Assembly (NCBI RefSeq): GCF_900141745.1
Contig: NZ_FSRM01000001.1
Span: forward strand, 3,844,001 to 3,908,000
Length of the DNA: 64,000 nucleotides
Direction: 5' to 3'
DNA from: Paraburkholderia phenazinium
Lineage (GTDB): Bacteria; Pseudomonadota; Gammaproteobacteria; Burkholderiales; Burkholderiaceae
Made by a program: the position numbers and the translations under genes. The notes beneath the pieces are model-generated. The model was not told the origin of the DNA, did no database searches, and saw only the letters and a program-made list of their open reading frames with translations. Positions 16,164 to 24,892 of this stretch are shown here, one piece after another (positions within the stretch are counted from its first letter, which is position 1; every line of letters starts with the position of its first letter).

Positions 16164-18479
16164 TTAGAACGCCGTCCCGATCTGGAACTGGAACTTCTGG
16201 TACTGGTCGCCGGAGTGCTTGACGAGCGGGAAGCCAAGGCTGAGCTTGAGTGGCCCGATCGGCGAGATCCACGCGAGACCCGCACCATACGCATAGCGCA
16301 GGCCATTCGCGCCGATACTGCTGCCTTCGTCGCCCCAGACGTTACCGCCGTCGAAGAACGTGAAGACGCGCAGCGTGCGGTCGTAGCCGGTGCCCGGCAG
16401 CGGGAACGTCAACTCGATGTTACCCACCAGCATCTTCGAACCGCCGATCGGATCGCCTGTGGTCGCATCGCGCGGACCCAGCGAGCTCGGCTCGTAGCCG
16501 CGCACCGAACCGATACCGCCGGCGTAGTAGTTCTTGAAAATCGGGAACGGCTTGCCATCGAGACCGTTACCGTAACCGCCCTGGAAGTTCAGGCCCAGCA
16601 CGAAGCCGCGCGCGAACGAGTAGTAATACTGTGCCTGCAGGTCGGCCTTATAGTAAGGCGTACTGCCGATCGGCGAGCCCCATTCGGCGTTCGCCTGCGT
16701 GAAGTAACCGCGGCTCGGCACCAGTGCGCTGTCGCGATTGTCGCGCGACCAGCCGATCGTCAGCGGCACGTTGTTCGACACGCGGCCGAAGTCGTTCACG
16801 TAGTCGATATAGCTTTGCGGCGTGGTGGCGTCGACGTCGAGACGGTTCTGTTCGAAGCCGAGACCGAAGTACACCATGTCCGATTCGGAGAACGGAATGC
16901 CGAACTTCATATCCGCGCCTGCGGTGATGATGCGGAAGCTCGTGTCGGTCGTGTTCGAGTAGTACAGCGGCTCGCTGGTACGGTAGTAGACGTCGGTAAT
17001 ACGCTTGATGCCGTCCACCGTGAAGTACGGGTCGACCTGGGTGACCGTCAGCGTACGGAACGTCGTTGCGGTATTCACGTTCACCGCGAGACTGGTGCCC
17101 GAACCGAACACGTTGTCCTGCGACACGCCTGCCGAAATGATCGGGCCTTCGCCGGAACCGTAGCCGAGACCGAGAGTAACGGAGCCAGTCGGCTTTTCCG
17201 TGACCTTCACGTCGACGTCCACCTGGTCCGCCGTGCCTTCGACCGGTATCGTCGTCACGTCGACATCGGTGAAGTAGCCGAGACGGTTGATCCGGTCTTT
17301 CGACAGCGCCAGACGGCTCGAATCGAACCACGAGCTTTCGAGCTGGCGCATTTCGCGGCGCACGACTTCGTCGCGCGTGCGGGTGTTGCCGATAATGTTG
17401 ATGCGGCGCACGTAGACGCGGCGGCTCGGATCCACCTGCAGCGTCAGGTCGACGGTATGGTGCAGCTGGTCGATCTGCGGCTGCGCATTCACCGTGGCGA
17501 ACGCGTAACCGTATTCACCGAGCTTGTCGACCACGGCCTTCGTGGCAGCCTTCAGCTTGGCAGCCGAGAAACGGTCGCCCGCCTTGATCTTGACCAGCTT
17601 CGAAAGCTCCGCCTCGCGGTCCAGCAGATTGCCGGCCAGATGGATGCCCGAAATCGTGTACGGCTCGCCCTCATGCAGGGTGAGCGTGAGGTACATGTCC
17701 TTCTTGTCCGGCGACAGCGAGACCTGAGTCGAGTCAATGTTGAACTCGAGGTAGCCGCGATCCAGATAGTACGAGCGGATGTTCTCGAGGTCGGTGGTCA
17801 GCTTGTCTTTCGAGTACAGGTCGTTCTTCGTGTACCACGAGAACCAGTTAGGCGTGGACTGCTGCATTTCATCGCGCAGCGTGCCGTCGCTGAACACCTT
17901 GTTACCGATGAAGTTGACCTGGCGGATCTTCGCGCTCGGACCTTCGATCACCGAGAACAGCAGACCGACGCGGTCGCGGTCGATCGGCGTGACCGTGGTC
18001 GTGACTTCGGCTGCGTAGTAGCCGTGCGTCAGGTACTGGCGTTTCAGTTCCTGCTGGGCGCGGTCGACGAGCGACTTGTCGTAATAGCGACCCAGCGACA
18101 AACCGACCGAGTTCAGCGCCTTGTTCAGGTTGTCCTTGTCGAATTCGTGCAGGCCCGAGAAATCGATGGTGCCGATTGCCGGACGTTCCTGCACCTGCAC
18201 GACGACGACGTTACCTTCGGTCGAAATCTTGACGTCGTTGAAGAAGCCCGTCGCGTACAGCGCACGGATGGCCTGCGAGGCCTTGTCGTCAGTGAAAGTG
18301 TCGCCCTGCTTGATGGGCAGGTACGCGAAGACGGTATTCGGTTCGACGCGTTGCAAGCCTTCGAGCCGGATGTCGCGAACCACAAAAGAGTCGGTGGCAA
18401 AGGCCGAGGCTGCTGTGACGCTCAGGCCGATAAATGTCAGCGCCCTGGCGCTGCGGGCCGATAGTGTTTGAACCTTCAT
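16164..18479 (-). CDS. bamA: BamA-family outer membrane assembly protein (orphan paralogue)
   Basis: This 771-residue protein has a signal peptide (cleavage after ASAFA near residue 28), five POTRA domains (about 30-430) and a C-terminal 16-strand barrel with the loop-6 motif VRGYE and a terminal Phe (FQIGTAF). BamA inserts beta-barrel proteins into the outer membrane. The N-terminus (VVRDIRLEGLQRVEPNTVFAYLP in part) closely follows the Burkholderia main BamA. That gene normally sits in an rseP-bamA-skp-lpxD operon, which is absent here, so this is probably a second copy. ATG 18479 gives a normal signal peptide; 18503 is an alternative. A sister function such as TamA is less likely, given five POTRA repeats. 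Confidence 0.88.
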   Translation of the reverse strand: MKVQTLSARSARALTFIGLSVTAASAFATDSFVVRDIRLEGLQRVEPNTVFAYLPIKQGDTFTDDKASQAIRALYATGFFNDVKISTEGNVVVVQVQERPAIGTIDFSGLHEFDKDNLNKALNSVGLSLGRYYDKSLVDRAQQELKRQYLTHGYYAAEVTTTVTPIDRDRVGLLFSVIEGPSAKIRQVNFIGNKVFSDGTLRDEMQQSTPNWFSWYTKNDLYSKDKLTTDLENIRSYYLDRGYLEFNIDSTQVSLSPDKKDMYLTLTLHEGEPYTISGIHLAGNLLDREAELSKLVKIKAGDRFSAAKLKAATKAVVDKLGEYGYAFATVNAQPQIDQLHHTVDLTLQVDPSRRVYVRRINIIGNTRTRDEVVRREMRQLESSWFDSSRLALSKDRINRLGYFTDVDVTTIPVEGTADQVDVDVKVTEKPTGSVTLGLGYGSGEGPIISAGVSQDNVFGSGTSLAVNVNTATTFRTLTVTQVDPYFTVDGIKRITDVYYRTSEPLYYSNTTDTSFRIITAGADMKFGIPFSESDMVYFGLGFEQNRLDVDATTPQSYIDYVNDFGRVSNNVPLTIGWSRDNRDSALVPSRGYFTQANAEWGSPIGSTPYYKADLQAQYYYSFARGFVLGLNFQGGYGNGLDGKPFPIFKNYYAGGIGSVRGYEPSSLGPRDATTGDPIGGSKMLVGNIELTFPLPGTGYDRTLRVFTFFDGGNVWGDEGSSIGANGLRYAYGAGLAWISPIGPLKLSLGFPLVKHSGDQYQKFQFQIGTAF

Positions 18480-19097
18480 GCAGGATAAGCGACAAGATTT
18501 CAATGCAACATGGGAACCGCCGCCGCTTGTTTTTCCAATCTCTGGCCCACGGCGCGGATGGGTGATGTCTCTTGGGTCTACCGCAGTCTGATGCCGGAGG
18601 TATCACCTTCGCACGGCATCGCACACTTCACGCTCTGTTTCTCGTGCCGAGCAGGTCAGGAGTATAGAACGGTTTTGTGGCTGCGGGACTTACTTCGATT
18701 ACATGCGGACTACTTCCAACTTATTACAGATTCATACATTCCCTGCGGTCATACTTACGCTCTGCCGCCAATTTTCGAGAAGTTGCATACCATAACACGA
18801 AAAATATGCGACGCAACATCTGCCAGGTGGTAGCCCCCGACCGAACGGTTCTTAACGCAAGGATTCGCCCTGAAGGAGAGGATTACCCAACATGAGCGAA
18901 TGTTTCGGACCGCAAATTTTGCCAGAAGACGCCGCCGGAGAACACCCCCAGCAGAAGGCAAAACGTAATATTCAGGCAGCCCCGATCGTAAACCAATTTG
19001 CGCGCCATTTTGGCACAAGGCTGTCGATTGATTCGAAAAATTTCTCGAACCGGCCGTCCGATGGTTGCGAGAAAAAGACGAAACCGCGTGCCAAAAC
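18480..19097. other. Long upstream region of the bamA paralogue
   Basis: This 618-base gap is noticeably more AT-rich between 18660 and 19060 than the genes around it. It probably holds the bamA promoter; a possible minus-strand -10 (TATACT at 18666-18661) was seen without a clear -35. A plus-strand ORF from 18892 has a fair ribosome site but runs antisense into the EAL gene and was not accepted. A small RNA or leader is possible but unsupported. Confidence 0.4.
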
Positions 19098-20900
19098 TCA
19101 TGCCCCCAGCGGCGCAAGCAGGTTGCGCAGTGCCGACAGACTGAGAGGACGCGCGAACCAGTACCCCTGCACCTCGTCGCAACCCAGTTCGCGCAGGCGC
19201 TCGGCCTGCTCCTCGGTCTCCACGCCTTCCGCCGTGACGCGGAGCTTTAACGCGTGGGCCATCGCGATGATGGCGCCGACGAGCGCCGCGCATTGCGGGT
19301 CGCTCATCATCCGGATGACGAACGAGCGGTCCACCTTGAGCCGGTTCAGGGGAAAGCGCGTCAGATAGGCCAGACTCGAATAGCCCGTACCGAAATCGTC
19401 CACCGCCACTTCGACGCCGAGCTTGCGCAGCGCATGCAGCGTGCGCAACGCTTCCTCGGTGTCGCCGAGCAGGACGCCTTCGGTGATTTCCACTTCGAGG
19501 TAGGACGGATCGAGCGCCGCGTCGTGCAGCGCGCTTTCGATGGTCGCCAGCAGATTCTGCCGCTGGAACTGCTGGGGCGACACATTCACTGCCACCCGCG
19601 GCAGGCCGCCGGTGAGCCGCAACAGCTTGCCAGCATCGCGGCAGGCGGTCCGAATCACCCATTCGCCGATCCGTTCGATCAGACCCGCCTCCTCCGCGAC
19701 CGGGATGAACTCGACCGGGCTGATCGGGCCGCGTTGCGGATGATTCCAGCGCAACAGGGTCTCGACCTGGGCGATGCGCCCGGTCGCGAGCGTGATCTGC
19801 GGCTGGTAGACCAGATGCAGTTGCTGCCGGTCAAGCGCATCGCGCAGCATGGTTTCGAGTTCGAAGCGGCGCGCGGCCTGTCCGTCGAGCGCCGCTGAAA
19901 AGCGCCGCATCACGTTGCCGCCCGCGCCGCTCGCCGCGGACAACGCGACGTTGGCGCGCCGCATCAGCGTCGGCACATCGTCGCCGTGTTCCGCGCTGTG
20001 TTCCGGATACGCCGCGCAGCCGATGCTTGCCGTCACCGTGATCGTCGTGCCCGAGCAGTCGATCGGCTCGGCAACGCGTGCCAGCGCTGCAGCGGCCAGG
20101 GCGTCGACCGCCGCGCCCGTCTCGTTGACCAGTAGCGCGAATTGCGTGCCGCTGACCGAGGCAATCGTGCCCTCGTTGGCAATCAGGCCGCGCAGGCGCT
20201 CGCCGACAATTTGCAGTACGAGCTCAGCCGCGTAGGAGCCAAGCGCATCGCGCAGCTTGCGCAGGGAGTTCAGTTCGACGAGCAGCACGGTAAAGCCCGT
20301 GCCGTCGCGGCGGCAACGCGCCAGCGTCAGATCGAGCCGCTCGGTGAAGAGGGTCTGGTTCGGCAGGCGCGTCACGCCGTCATGGTGCGAGACGTACCAG
20401 AGGCGGGCTTCGGACTGGGCGTAGCGCGTCATCTCGACGGCCATGCCTACGTAGCTTGCGCAATCGTCCTTCGCGCGGCTATCGAAGGCAAGCGGTTCGT
20501 CCGCGGATTGGAGCCGTTGTGGCACCGCTTCGCCGGCCGGCAAGGGCGACACGGCCAGCATGACCGACATCCGCGTGTTGTTGCGGCGGATGTAGGTCCA
20601 TTCGCTTTCGTAGCGGGTCGGGGCCATCAACGAACCCGGCGACACGGAACCCGGCGTGCCCACGCCCCAGTTCCCAACGCCCGGCAATTCGCCGCGGCGC
20701 CGCGCGAGTTCCGCCGGGTCGTGCAACGAATCGAAACTGCGGCGCCCGATCAGCTCCTCCGCCCGATACCCGGTCAGTTGCTCGAAGGCGGCGTTGACGT
20801 AGCGGAAGGTGCCGTCCGCCGTGTAGATGAACGCGCCGTAGGGTGCGGCGTCGAGTGCGCTGCTCTGCACAGGCGCAGCGGCTTTGCGATCGTGGTGCAT
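19098..20900 (-). CDS. PAS-GGDEF-EAL protein, probable c-di-GMP phosphodiesterase
   Basis: This 600-residue cytoplasmic protein has a PAS domain (about 15-130, with GAFIYTADGTFRYVNAAFEQL), a GGDEF-fold domain and an EAL domain. The GGDEF signature reads SGTQF, so cyclase activity is almost certainly lost. The EAL domain keeps the catalytic set: ETLLRW, VNVSPQQF, EITEG, DDFGTGYSSL, KVDRSF, AEGVET and QGYWFARPL, so it should cleave c-di-GMP to pGpG. The dead GGDEF may bind GTP as a regulator. ATG 20900 has AAGGGG upstream and is preferred to an in-frame ATG at 20960. It stands alone on its strand. Confidence 0.9.
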   Translation of the reverse strand: MHHDRKAAAPVQSSALDAAPYGAFIYTADGTFRYVNAAFEQLTGYRAEELIGRRSFDSLHDPAELARRRGELPGVGNWGVGTPGSVSPGSLMAPTRYESEWTYIRRNNTRMSVMLAVSPLPAGEAVPQRLQSADEPLAFDSRAKDDCASYVGMAVEMTRYAQSEARLWYVSHHDGVTRLPNQTLFTERLDLTLARCRRDGTGFTVLLVELNSLRKLRDALGSYAAELVLQIVGERLRGLIANEGTIASVSGTQFALLVNETGAAVDALAAAALARVAEPIDCSGTTITVTASIGCAAYPEHSAEHGDDVPTLMRRANVALSAASGAGGNVMRRFSAALDGQAARRFELETMLRDALDRQQLHLVYQPQITLATGRIAQVETLLRWNHPQRGPISPVEFIPVAEEAGLIERIGEWVIRTACRDAGKLLRLTGGLPRVAVNVSPQQFQRQNLLATIESALHDAALDPSYLEVEITEGVLLGDTEEALRTLHALRKLGVEVAVDDFGTGYSSLAYLTRFPLNRLKVDRSFVIRMMSDPQCAALVGAIIAMAHALKLRVTAEGVETEEQAERLRELGCDEVQGYWFARPLSLSALRNLLAPLGA

Positions 20901-21360
20901 AGCCGCCCCTTCAGCACGTAGGCCTGTCCGAGCCAGGCCAGGCGTGCACACCTGGGACAAAACTCGGATGTAAGCGCCCGTTCATAGCTCTTCCGCCCTC
21001 TCTCTCAATATTTATTTGAATCATGACACCTGCGACCGGAAGGCAGGCTCAGTTCAGCCTCCAGGCGGCCGGCGGCCGCGAGTATTCATTTGTCACGGCT
21101 TGCGGCACGTGGCGTCACTCGAAATTCACCTTCGATGATTCGCAACATGATGCTCTGCACAAATCTCATCATAACGGCTTCTGTTTAGCCATCCGCATTT
21201 ACGCCGTTACAACACAACACAACACAACGCACACCGGTGCGCAAAATTTCCCGGCGACCGTGTCGATTGTCCGTCTGTTCGCTCGTCGTGTTGATGAAGC
21301 CCTGCTGAAAACGGCTGGGCCTTCTGACTCGTCAACCCGCCCATTCGAGGAGCGACCACC
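20901..21360. other. Divergent intergenic region with ACAAC repeat
   Basis: This 460-base gap lies between the c-di-GMP gene (minus) and the VOC gene (plus) and should hold both promoters. It has an AT-rich segment near 21005-21025 and four perfect tandem copies of ACAAC at 21209-21228. No ORF with good signals was found. Confidence 0.45.
21209..21228 (+). repeat. Pentanucleotide microsatellite (ACAAC) x4
   Basis: Four perfect head-to-tail copies of ACAAC lie 133 bases upstream of the VOC gene. Copy-number change by slippage could alter promoter spacing. Confidence 0.8.
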
Positions 21361-21825
21361 ATGTCTGCAGCCGCTGTGAAACCGATTCCGGAAGGAATGC
21401 ATTCGCTCACCCCGCATCTGATTTGCGCCGGCGCCGCCGACGCGATCAGGTTTTACACGGAGGCCTTCGGCGCTGTCGAGCAGTTCCGCTTGCCTGGTCC
21501 GGAAGGCAAATTGATGCACGCATGCGTGAAGATCGGCGACTCGATGCTCATGCTGGTCGATGAAATGGCCGGCTGCTCGATGCTCGGACCGAAGTCGCTG
21601 AAAGGCTCGCCGGTCGCGATTCACCTGTACGTCACGAACGTCGACGCCACCGTCGAGCAAGCGGCCGCGGCCGGCGCCCGTGTCACGATGCCGCCCACCG
21701 ATATGTTCTGGGGCGACCGCTTCGCCCAGCTCGAAGATCCGTTCGGGCACCGCTGGTCGGTGGCGACGCACACGCGCGATGTGTCGATGGAAGAAATGCA
21801 GGAAGCCGTCCGCGCGATGCAGTAG
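21361..21825 (+). CDS. VOC-family protein (PhnB/glyoxalase-like)
   Basis: This 154-residue protein has the paired beta-alpha-beta-beta-beta repeats of the vicinal oxygen chelate fold. Motifs typical of the PhnB-like branch are HLICAGAADAIRFYTEAFGA, MLMLVDE, IHLYVTNVDATVEQA and FWGDRFAQLEDPFGHRWSVA. The family includes glyoxalases, dioxygenases and antibiotic-binding proteins, and the reaction cannot be assigned here. ATG 21361 has GAGGAG nine bases upstream. It is single-gene and followed by a hairpin terminator shared with the convergent trpS. Confidence 0.88.
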   Translation: MSAAAVKPIPEGMHSLTPHLICAGAADAIRFYTEAFGAVEQFRLPGPEGKLMHACVKIGDSMLMLVDEMAGCSMLGPKSLKGSPVAIHLYVTNVDATVEQAAAAGARVTMPPTDMFWGDRFAQLEDPFGHRWSVATHTRDVSMEEMQEAVRAMQ

Positions 21826-21833
21826 TTTTCAAC

Positions 21834-21881
21834 GCGCTATTTAAAGCGCGATTTAAAGTGCTGTTTGACGCGCTTTTTTAA
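21834..21881. repeat. Four imperfect tandem 12-base repeats
   Basis: Consecutive 12-mers GCGCTATTTAAA, GCGCGATTTAAA, GTGCTGTTTGAC and GCGCTTTTTTAA fill the space between the VOC stop and the trpS stop. The last copy includes the trpS stop codon on the other strand. The array also builds the terminator described separately. Confidence 0.65.
21843..21879 (+). terminator. Rho-independent terminator after the VOC gene
   Basis: AAAGCGCG pairs with CGCGCTTT across an 18-base loop, and the 3' arm runs into six T residues. It ends 54 bases after the VOC stop. Confidence 0.65.
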
Positions 21882-22912
21882 CGCACCACCGCATCGAACG
21901 AAAACGTGCCGAGCGCCGCGCGCACTTCATCCAGCGTGGCCTGGGTCACGTCTTTCGCTCGCTGCGTGCCTTCGCGCAGCATATCGAACACGTGGCCCGG
22001 ATCGCGCGCGAGCTGTTCGCGCCGCTCCCGAATCGGTGCGATCAAAGCCTGCAGCTGCTCCTCGAGACGGCGCTTGACCACCATGTCGCCGAGGCCGCCC
22101 GCGCGATACTCGGCCTTCAGGCGCTCGACGGTAGCGCGATCCTCGTCGAAGGCGTCGAGATACGTGAAGACCACGTTGCCCTCCACGGTGCCGGGATCGG
22201 AGGCGCGCAGGTGATTCGGATCGGTGTACATGCTTTTGACCGAATCGCGGATCGCGTCGGCTGAGGATGAAAGCGGAATCGAGTTGCCCTGCGACTTGCT
22301 CATCTTCGCCTTGCCGTCGACGCCGGGCAGGCGGCCCATGGCCGGAATCAACGCTTCTGCTTCGGGCAGCACGTCCCTGCCGACCTGACGGTTGATACGG
22401 CGCACGATCTCGTTGGTCTGTTCGATCAGCGGCGCCTGGTCTTCGCCGACTGGCACGACATGCGCCTTGAAACCGGTGATGTCGGCAGCCTGAGCGACCG
22501 GATAGCAAAGAAAGCCCGCCGGAATATCGCGGCCGAAACCGCGCGCCTGAATCTCCTCCTTGATGGTCGGGTTGCGCTCGAGGCGCGCGACGGTCACGAA
22601 GTTCAGATACAGCAGGGTCAACTCGGCGAGCGCGGGGAGAGCCGACTGCACGGCGATCGTGGTCTTGCGAGGATCGATGCCGACCGCCAGATAGTCGAGC
22701 GCGACTTCCAGCACGTTGCGGCGCACCTTGTCGGGATCGTGCGCGTTATCGGTCATGGCTTGCGTGTCCGCGAGCAGCACGAATTGCTGATGCGTCTCCT
22801 GCAACGCAAGACGGGTTTTCAGCGAGCCGACATAGTGGCCAAGATGGAGCGCACCGGTGGGACGGTCGCCAGTGAGGACGGTACGGCGCGGGGAGGCGGT
22901 GCTGTCTTGCAT
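21878..22912 (-). CDS. trpS: Tryptophanyl-tRNA synthetase (divergent type)
   Basis: This 344-residue class I synthetase would charge tRNA-Trp. The HIGH-type motif is [11 protein letters not shown] and the KMSKS loop is [11 protein letters not shown]. The opening TGDRPTG differs from the usual FSG.QPSG or FSGMRPTG of the common bacterial enzyme and matches a separate bacterial TrpRS branch. The usual Burkholderia TrpS is about 400 residues and sits near scpA, so this may be a second copy. ATG 22912 follows GAGAG and is preferred to 22969. It may be the sole enzyme; the rest of the genome is needed to decide. Confidence 0.88.
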   Translation of the reverse strand: MQDSTASPRRTVLTGDRPTGALHLGHYVGSLKTRLALQETHQQFVLLADTQAMTDNAHDPDKVRRNVLEVALDYLAVGIDPRKTTIAVQSALPALAELTLLYLNFVTVARLERNPTIKEEIQARGFGRDIPAGFLCYPVAQAADITGFKAHVVPVGEDQAPLIEQTNEIVRRINRQVGRDVLPEAEALIPAMGRLPGVDGKAKMSKSQGNSIPLSSSADAIRDSVKSMYTDPNHLRASDPGTVEGNVVFTYLDAFDEDRATVERLKAEYRAGGLGDMVVKRRLEEQLQALIAPIRERREQLARDPGHVFDMLREGTQRAKDVTQATLDEVRAALGTFSFDAVVR

Positions 22913-23127
22913 AAACGGGCTCTCTTGAAACGCCGCCGCAGGACAGGCTAACCGGGGATACAGCACCATGTCAGCCAGACTGCGGCGGCCATGGTCGTAG
23001 TAAAGACGTGACGATGCCGCTCCTTCAGGAGCGCCACCAGGCGTGAAGCAGGGAAAGGTTCATTGGCTGCATGGCGTAAGGATGCCATAGGTACGCGCGC
23101 CTTGACAACGGACGTACCCGGGCGCCC

Positions 23128-23958
23128 TCAAGCCGAAGGCGCAACCGCCGTCTCCGATTCCGGCGCGCAATGCACATTGAAGCTGACCAGCTTGGTCGGC
23201 CCAAACGTATTGCTCAATGCCACGTCCGCTGCATCGCGCCCGTGCGCCATCAACACCCTGCCCGTGCGTTGCACGTTATTGCGCGGATCGAAGGTCTGCC
23301 AGGTACCGCCCAGATAAGCCTCGAACCATGCAGCAAAGTCCATTGCGGAATACGGCGGCGGCACCCCGATGTCGCTGATATAGCCCGTGCAATAACGCGC
23401 CGGAATATTCATCGCGCGACACAGCGCGACACCCAGATGCGCGAAGTCGCGGCACACGCCGGTCCGCTCATTCCATGCCTGCCAGGCGGTTTTCGTCGGC
23501 CGCGCGTGATGGTAGCCAAACACGATATGACGATGCACGTAATCGCAGATCGCCTGCACACGCGGACGGCCGAGTGGCGTCTTGCCGAACAGACGCCACG
23601 CGAGATCGCTCAGCAGATCGGTTTCGCAATAGCGGCTGCCAAGCAGATACACCAGCGTCTCACTGGGCAGCTCTTCGACCGGATGCTGATAGCCGTTCGG
23701 CTCGATCGTTTCCGGCTCGGCGGAAATCTCGAGCACGGCCGTGGTCGACAGTGCAATCTGTCCCGCCGGCGCGACGATGCGGCTGCACAGATTGCCGAAG
23801 CCGTCGCGATACTGCGTGATCGGAACCGGTGGATCGACCTTCAGCACATCGGCGCTCAAGACATCCTGCACACGCGAGTAGTGGGTGTTCAACATCAGCA
23901 GCATCGGAGTGGCTTGCTCACACTCGTAGACCAGTTCGTAACCAACGCGCAATTTCAT
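23128..23958 (-). CDS. Transglutaminase-like protein lacking the catalytic histidine
   Basis: This 276-residue protein has the transglutaminase-core fold. The cysteine motif is present (TGVCRDFAHLGVALCRAMNIPAR), but the position that normally holds the His reads MDFAAWFEAYLG, and the following Asp region is FDPRNN. Related proteins often have FDARHN there. It could be catalytically altered or inactive. No signal peptide or membrane segment is seen. It begins 28 bases after the second transglutaminase gene on the same strand, so the two form an operon and may act on the same substrate, perhaps peptide crosslinking or proteolysis. Confidence 0.85.
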   Translation of the reverse strand: MKLRVGYELVYECEQATPMLLMLNTHYSRVQDVLSADVLKVDPPVPITQYRDGFGNLCSRIVAPAGQIALSTTAVLEISAEPETIEPNGYQHPVEELPSETLVYLLGSRYCETDLLSDLAWRLFGKTPLGRPRVQAICDYVHRHIVFGYHHARPTKTAWQAWNERTGVCRDFAHLGVALCRAMNIPARYCTGYISDIGVPPPYSAMDFAAWFEAYLGGTWQTFDPRNNVQRTGRVLMAHGRDAADVALSNTFGPTKLVSFNVHCAPESETAVAPSA

Positions 23959-23986
23959 CGCCCCATCCTCGCCTCAAATAAAACCG

Positions 23987-24892
23987 TCAGACATCTTCAG
24001 TCACGCACACGTCGACCTGCAGGCCACGGAATGAATGCGCTGCGCCGTGCCAGGTGCCCCACAACGGGAGCGCCTGATAGTAGTTCCAGGCTACCGCCAC
24101 GCGAATCAGATGGCGATTGCCGATGATGCTGTTGGTCGGATCGAAATCGACCCAGCCCGCGCCCGGCAGGTAAATCTGCAACCACGCATGCGTTGCGCCG
24201 CCGCCCAATGTCGTATCGAATTCCGGTACGAAGATGTAGCCGCTCACAAAGCGCGCGGCGAGCCCCAGCGAGCGCACCGCGTCCATCATCAGCACCGCAA
24301 AGTCGCGGCAACTGCCGCTGCGGTGGCGCAACGTATCGGCGGGACGGTACACGCCCTTTTCCGCACGCCGTACGTAGCGAAAACCGCTCTTGATCTCCTG
24401 CGTCATGGCCCGCAGCATCGTCATCGTGGAGGTGGGTCCACGTTTGGCCAGAAAGCGGCGGGCCCAGACATTCACTTCGTCGTCCGGATATTGCCGGCTG
24501 CGCGCATTCACGAGATCCGACGCTTCCTCATTCGTGTACGCAAAGGGCCACGTAGCAGCGTACGGTTCAAGCGCGTAATCGGGAAGCGGCGACTCGTAGT
24601 GTTCGAGCGTGACCTGGCTATCGAATTGCAGCTCGGACGCCTCGCCGGAAAAATTGGCGATCGCCACAGAATTGTCGAATACATCGTGAAGCCAGTGCAG
24701 TCGCGAGGGCGTCGGGGTGATGACAAGCTCGGTGGCGACGACGCGCACATCGTGACCCGAGCGTGGCCGGAACATCATCCGGTGTTCGCCGAAGCGCACC
24801 GGTTCGGCGTAACGGTAGACGCTCACGTGCCGCACGCTAAGACGTTGCGGCTCGGTCGTCTTGCCGACCTCCTTTATCAACTCGGTAGTCAC
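23987..24892 (-). CDS. Transglutaminase-like protein with intact catalytic triad (GTG start)
   Basis: This 301-residue protein has an N-terminal beta domain of the bacterial transglutaminase-like type (RHVSVYRYAEPVRFGEHRMM) and a core with all three catalytic residues: Cys in SGSCRDFAVLMMDAVRSLG, His in ATHAWLQIYLPG and Asp in WVDFDPTN. Family members act as cysteine peptidases or amidases, and their substrates are mostly unknown. A GTG start at 24892 is favoured because AAGGGCGG lies eight bases before it; the ATG at 24934 has no ribosome site. It is the first gene of a two-gene operon. The 13-base inverted repeat 290 bases upstream may control it. Confidence 0.85.
   Translation of the reverse strand: MTTELIKEVGKTTEPQRLSVRHVSVYRYAEPVRFGEHRMMFRPRSGHDVRVVATELVITPTPSRLHWLHDVFDNSVAIANFSGEASELQFDSQVTLEHYESPLPDYALEPYAATWPFAYTNEEASDLVNARSRQYPDDEVNVWARRFLAKRGPTSTMTMLRAMTQEIKSGFRYVRRAEKGVYRPADTLRHRSGSCRDFAVLMMDAVRSLGLAARFVSGYIFVPEFDTTLGGGATHAWLQIYLPGAGWVDFDPTNSIIGNRHLIRVAVAWNYYQALPLWGTWHGAAHSFRGLQVDVCVTEDV

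Noticed and set aside
16152..18464. 770-codon open frame on the plus strand
   Set aside because: It is the exact antisense of the bamA paralogue, has no recognisable domain, and is a by-product of GC-rich codon use.
18892..19368. Plus-strand ORF with a fair AAGGAGAGG site
   Set aside because: More than half runs antisense through the EAL domain, and the remaining part has no family features.
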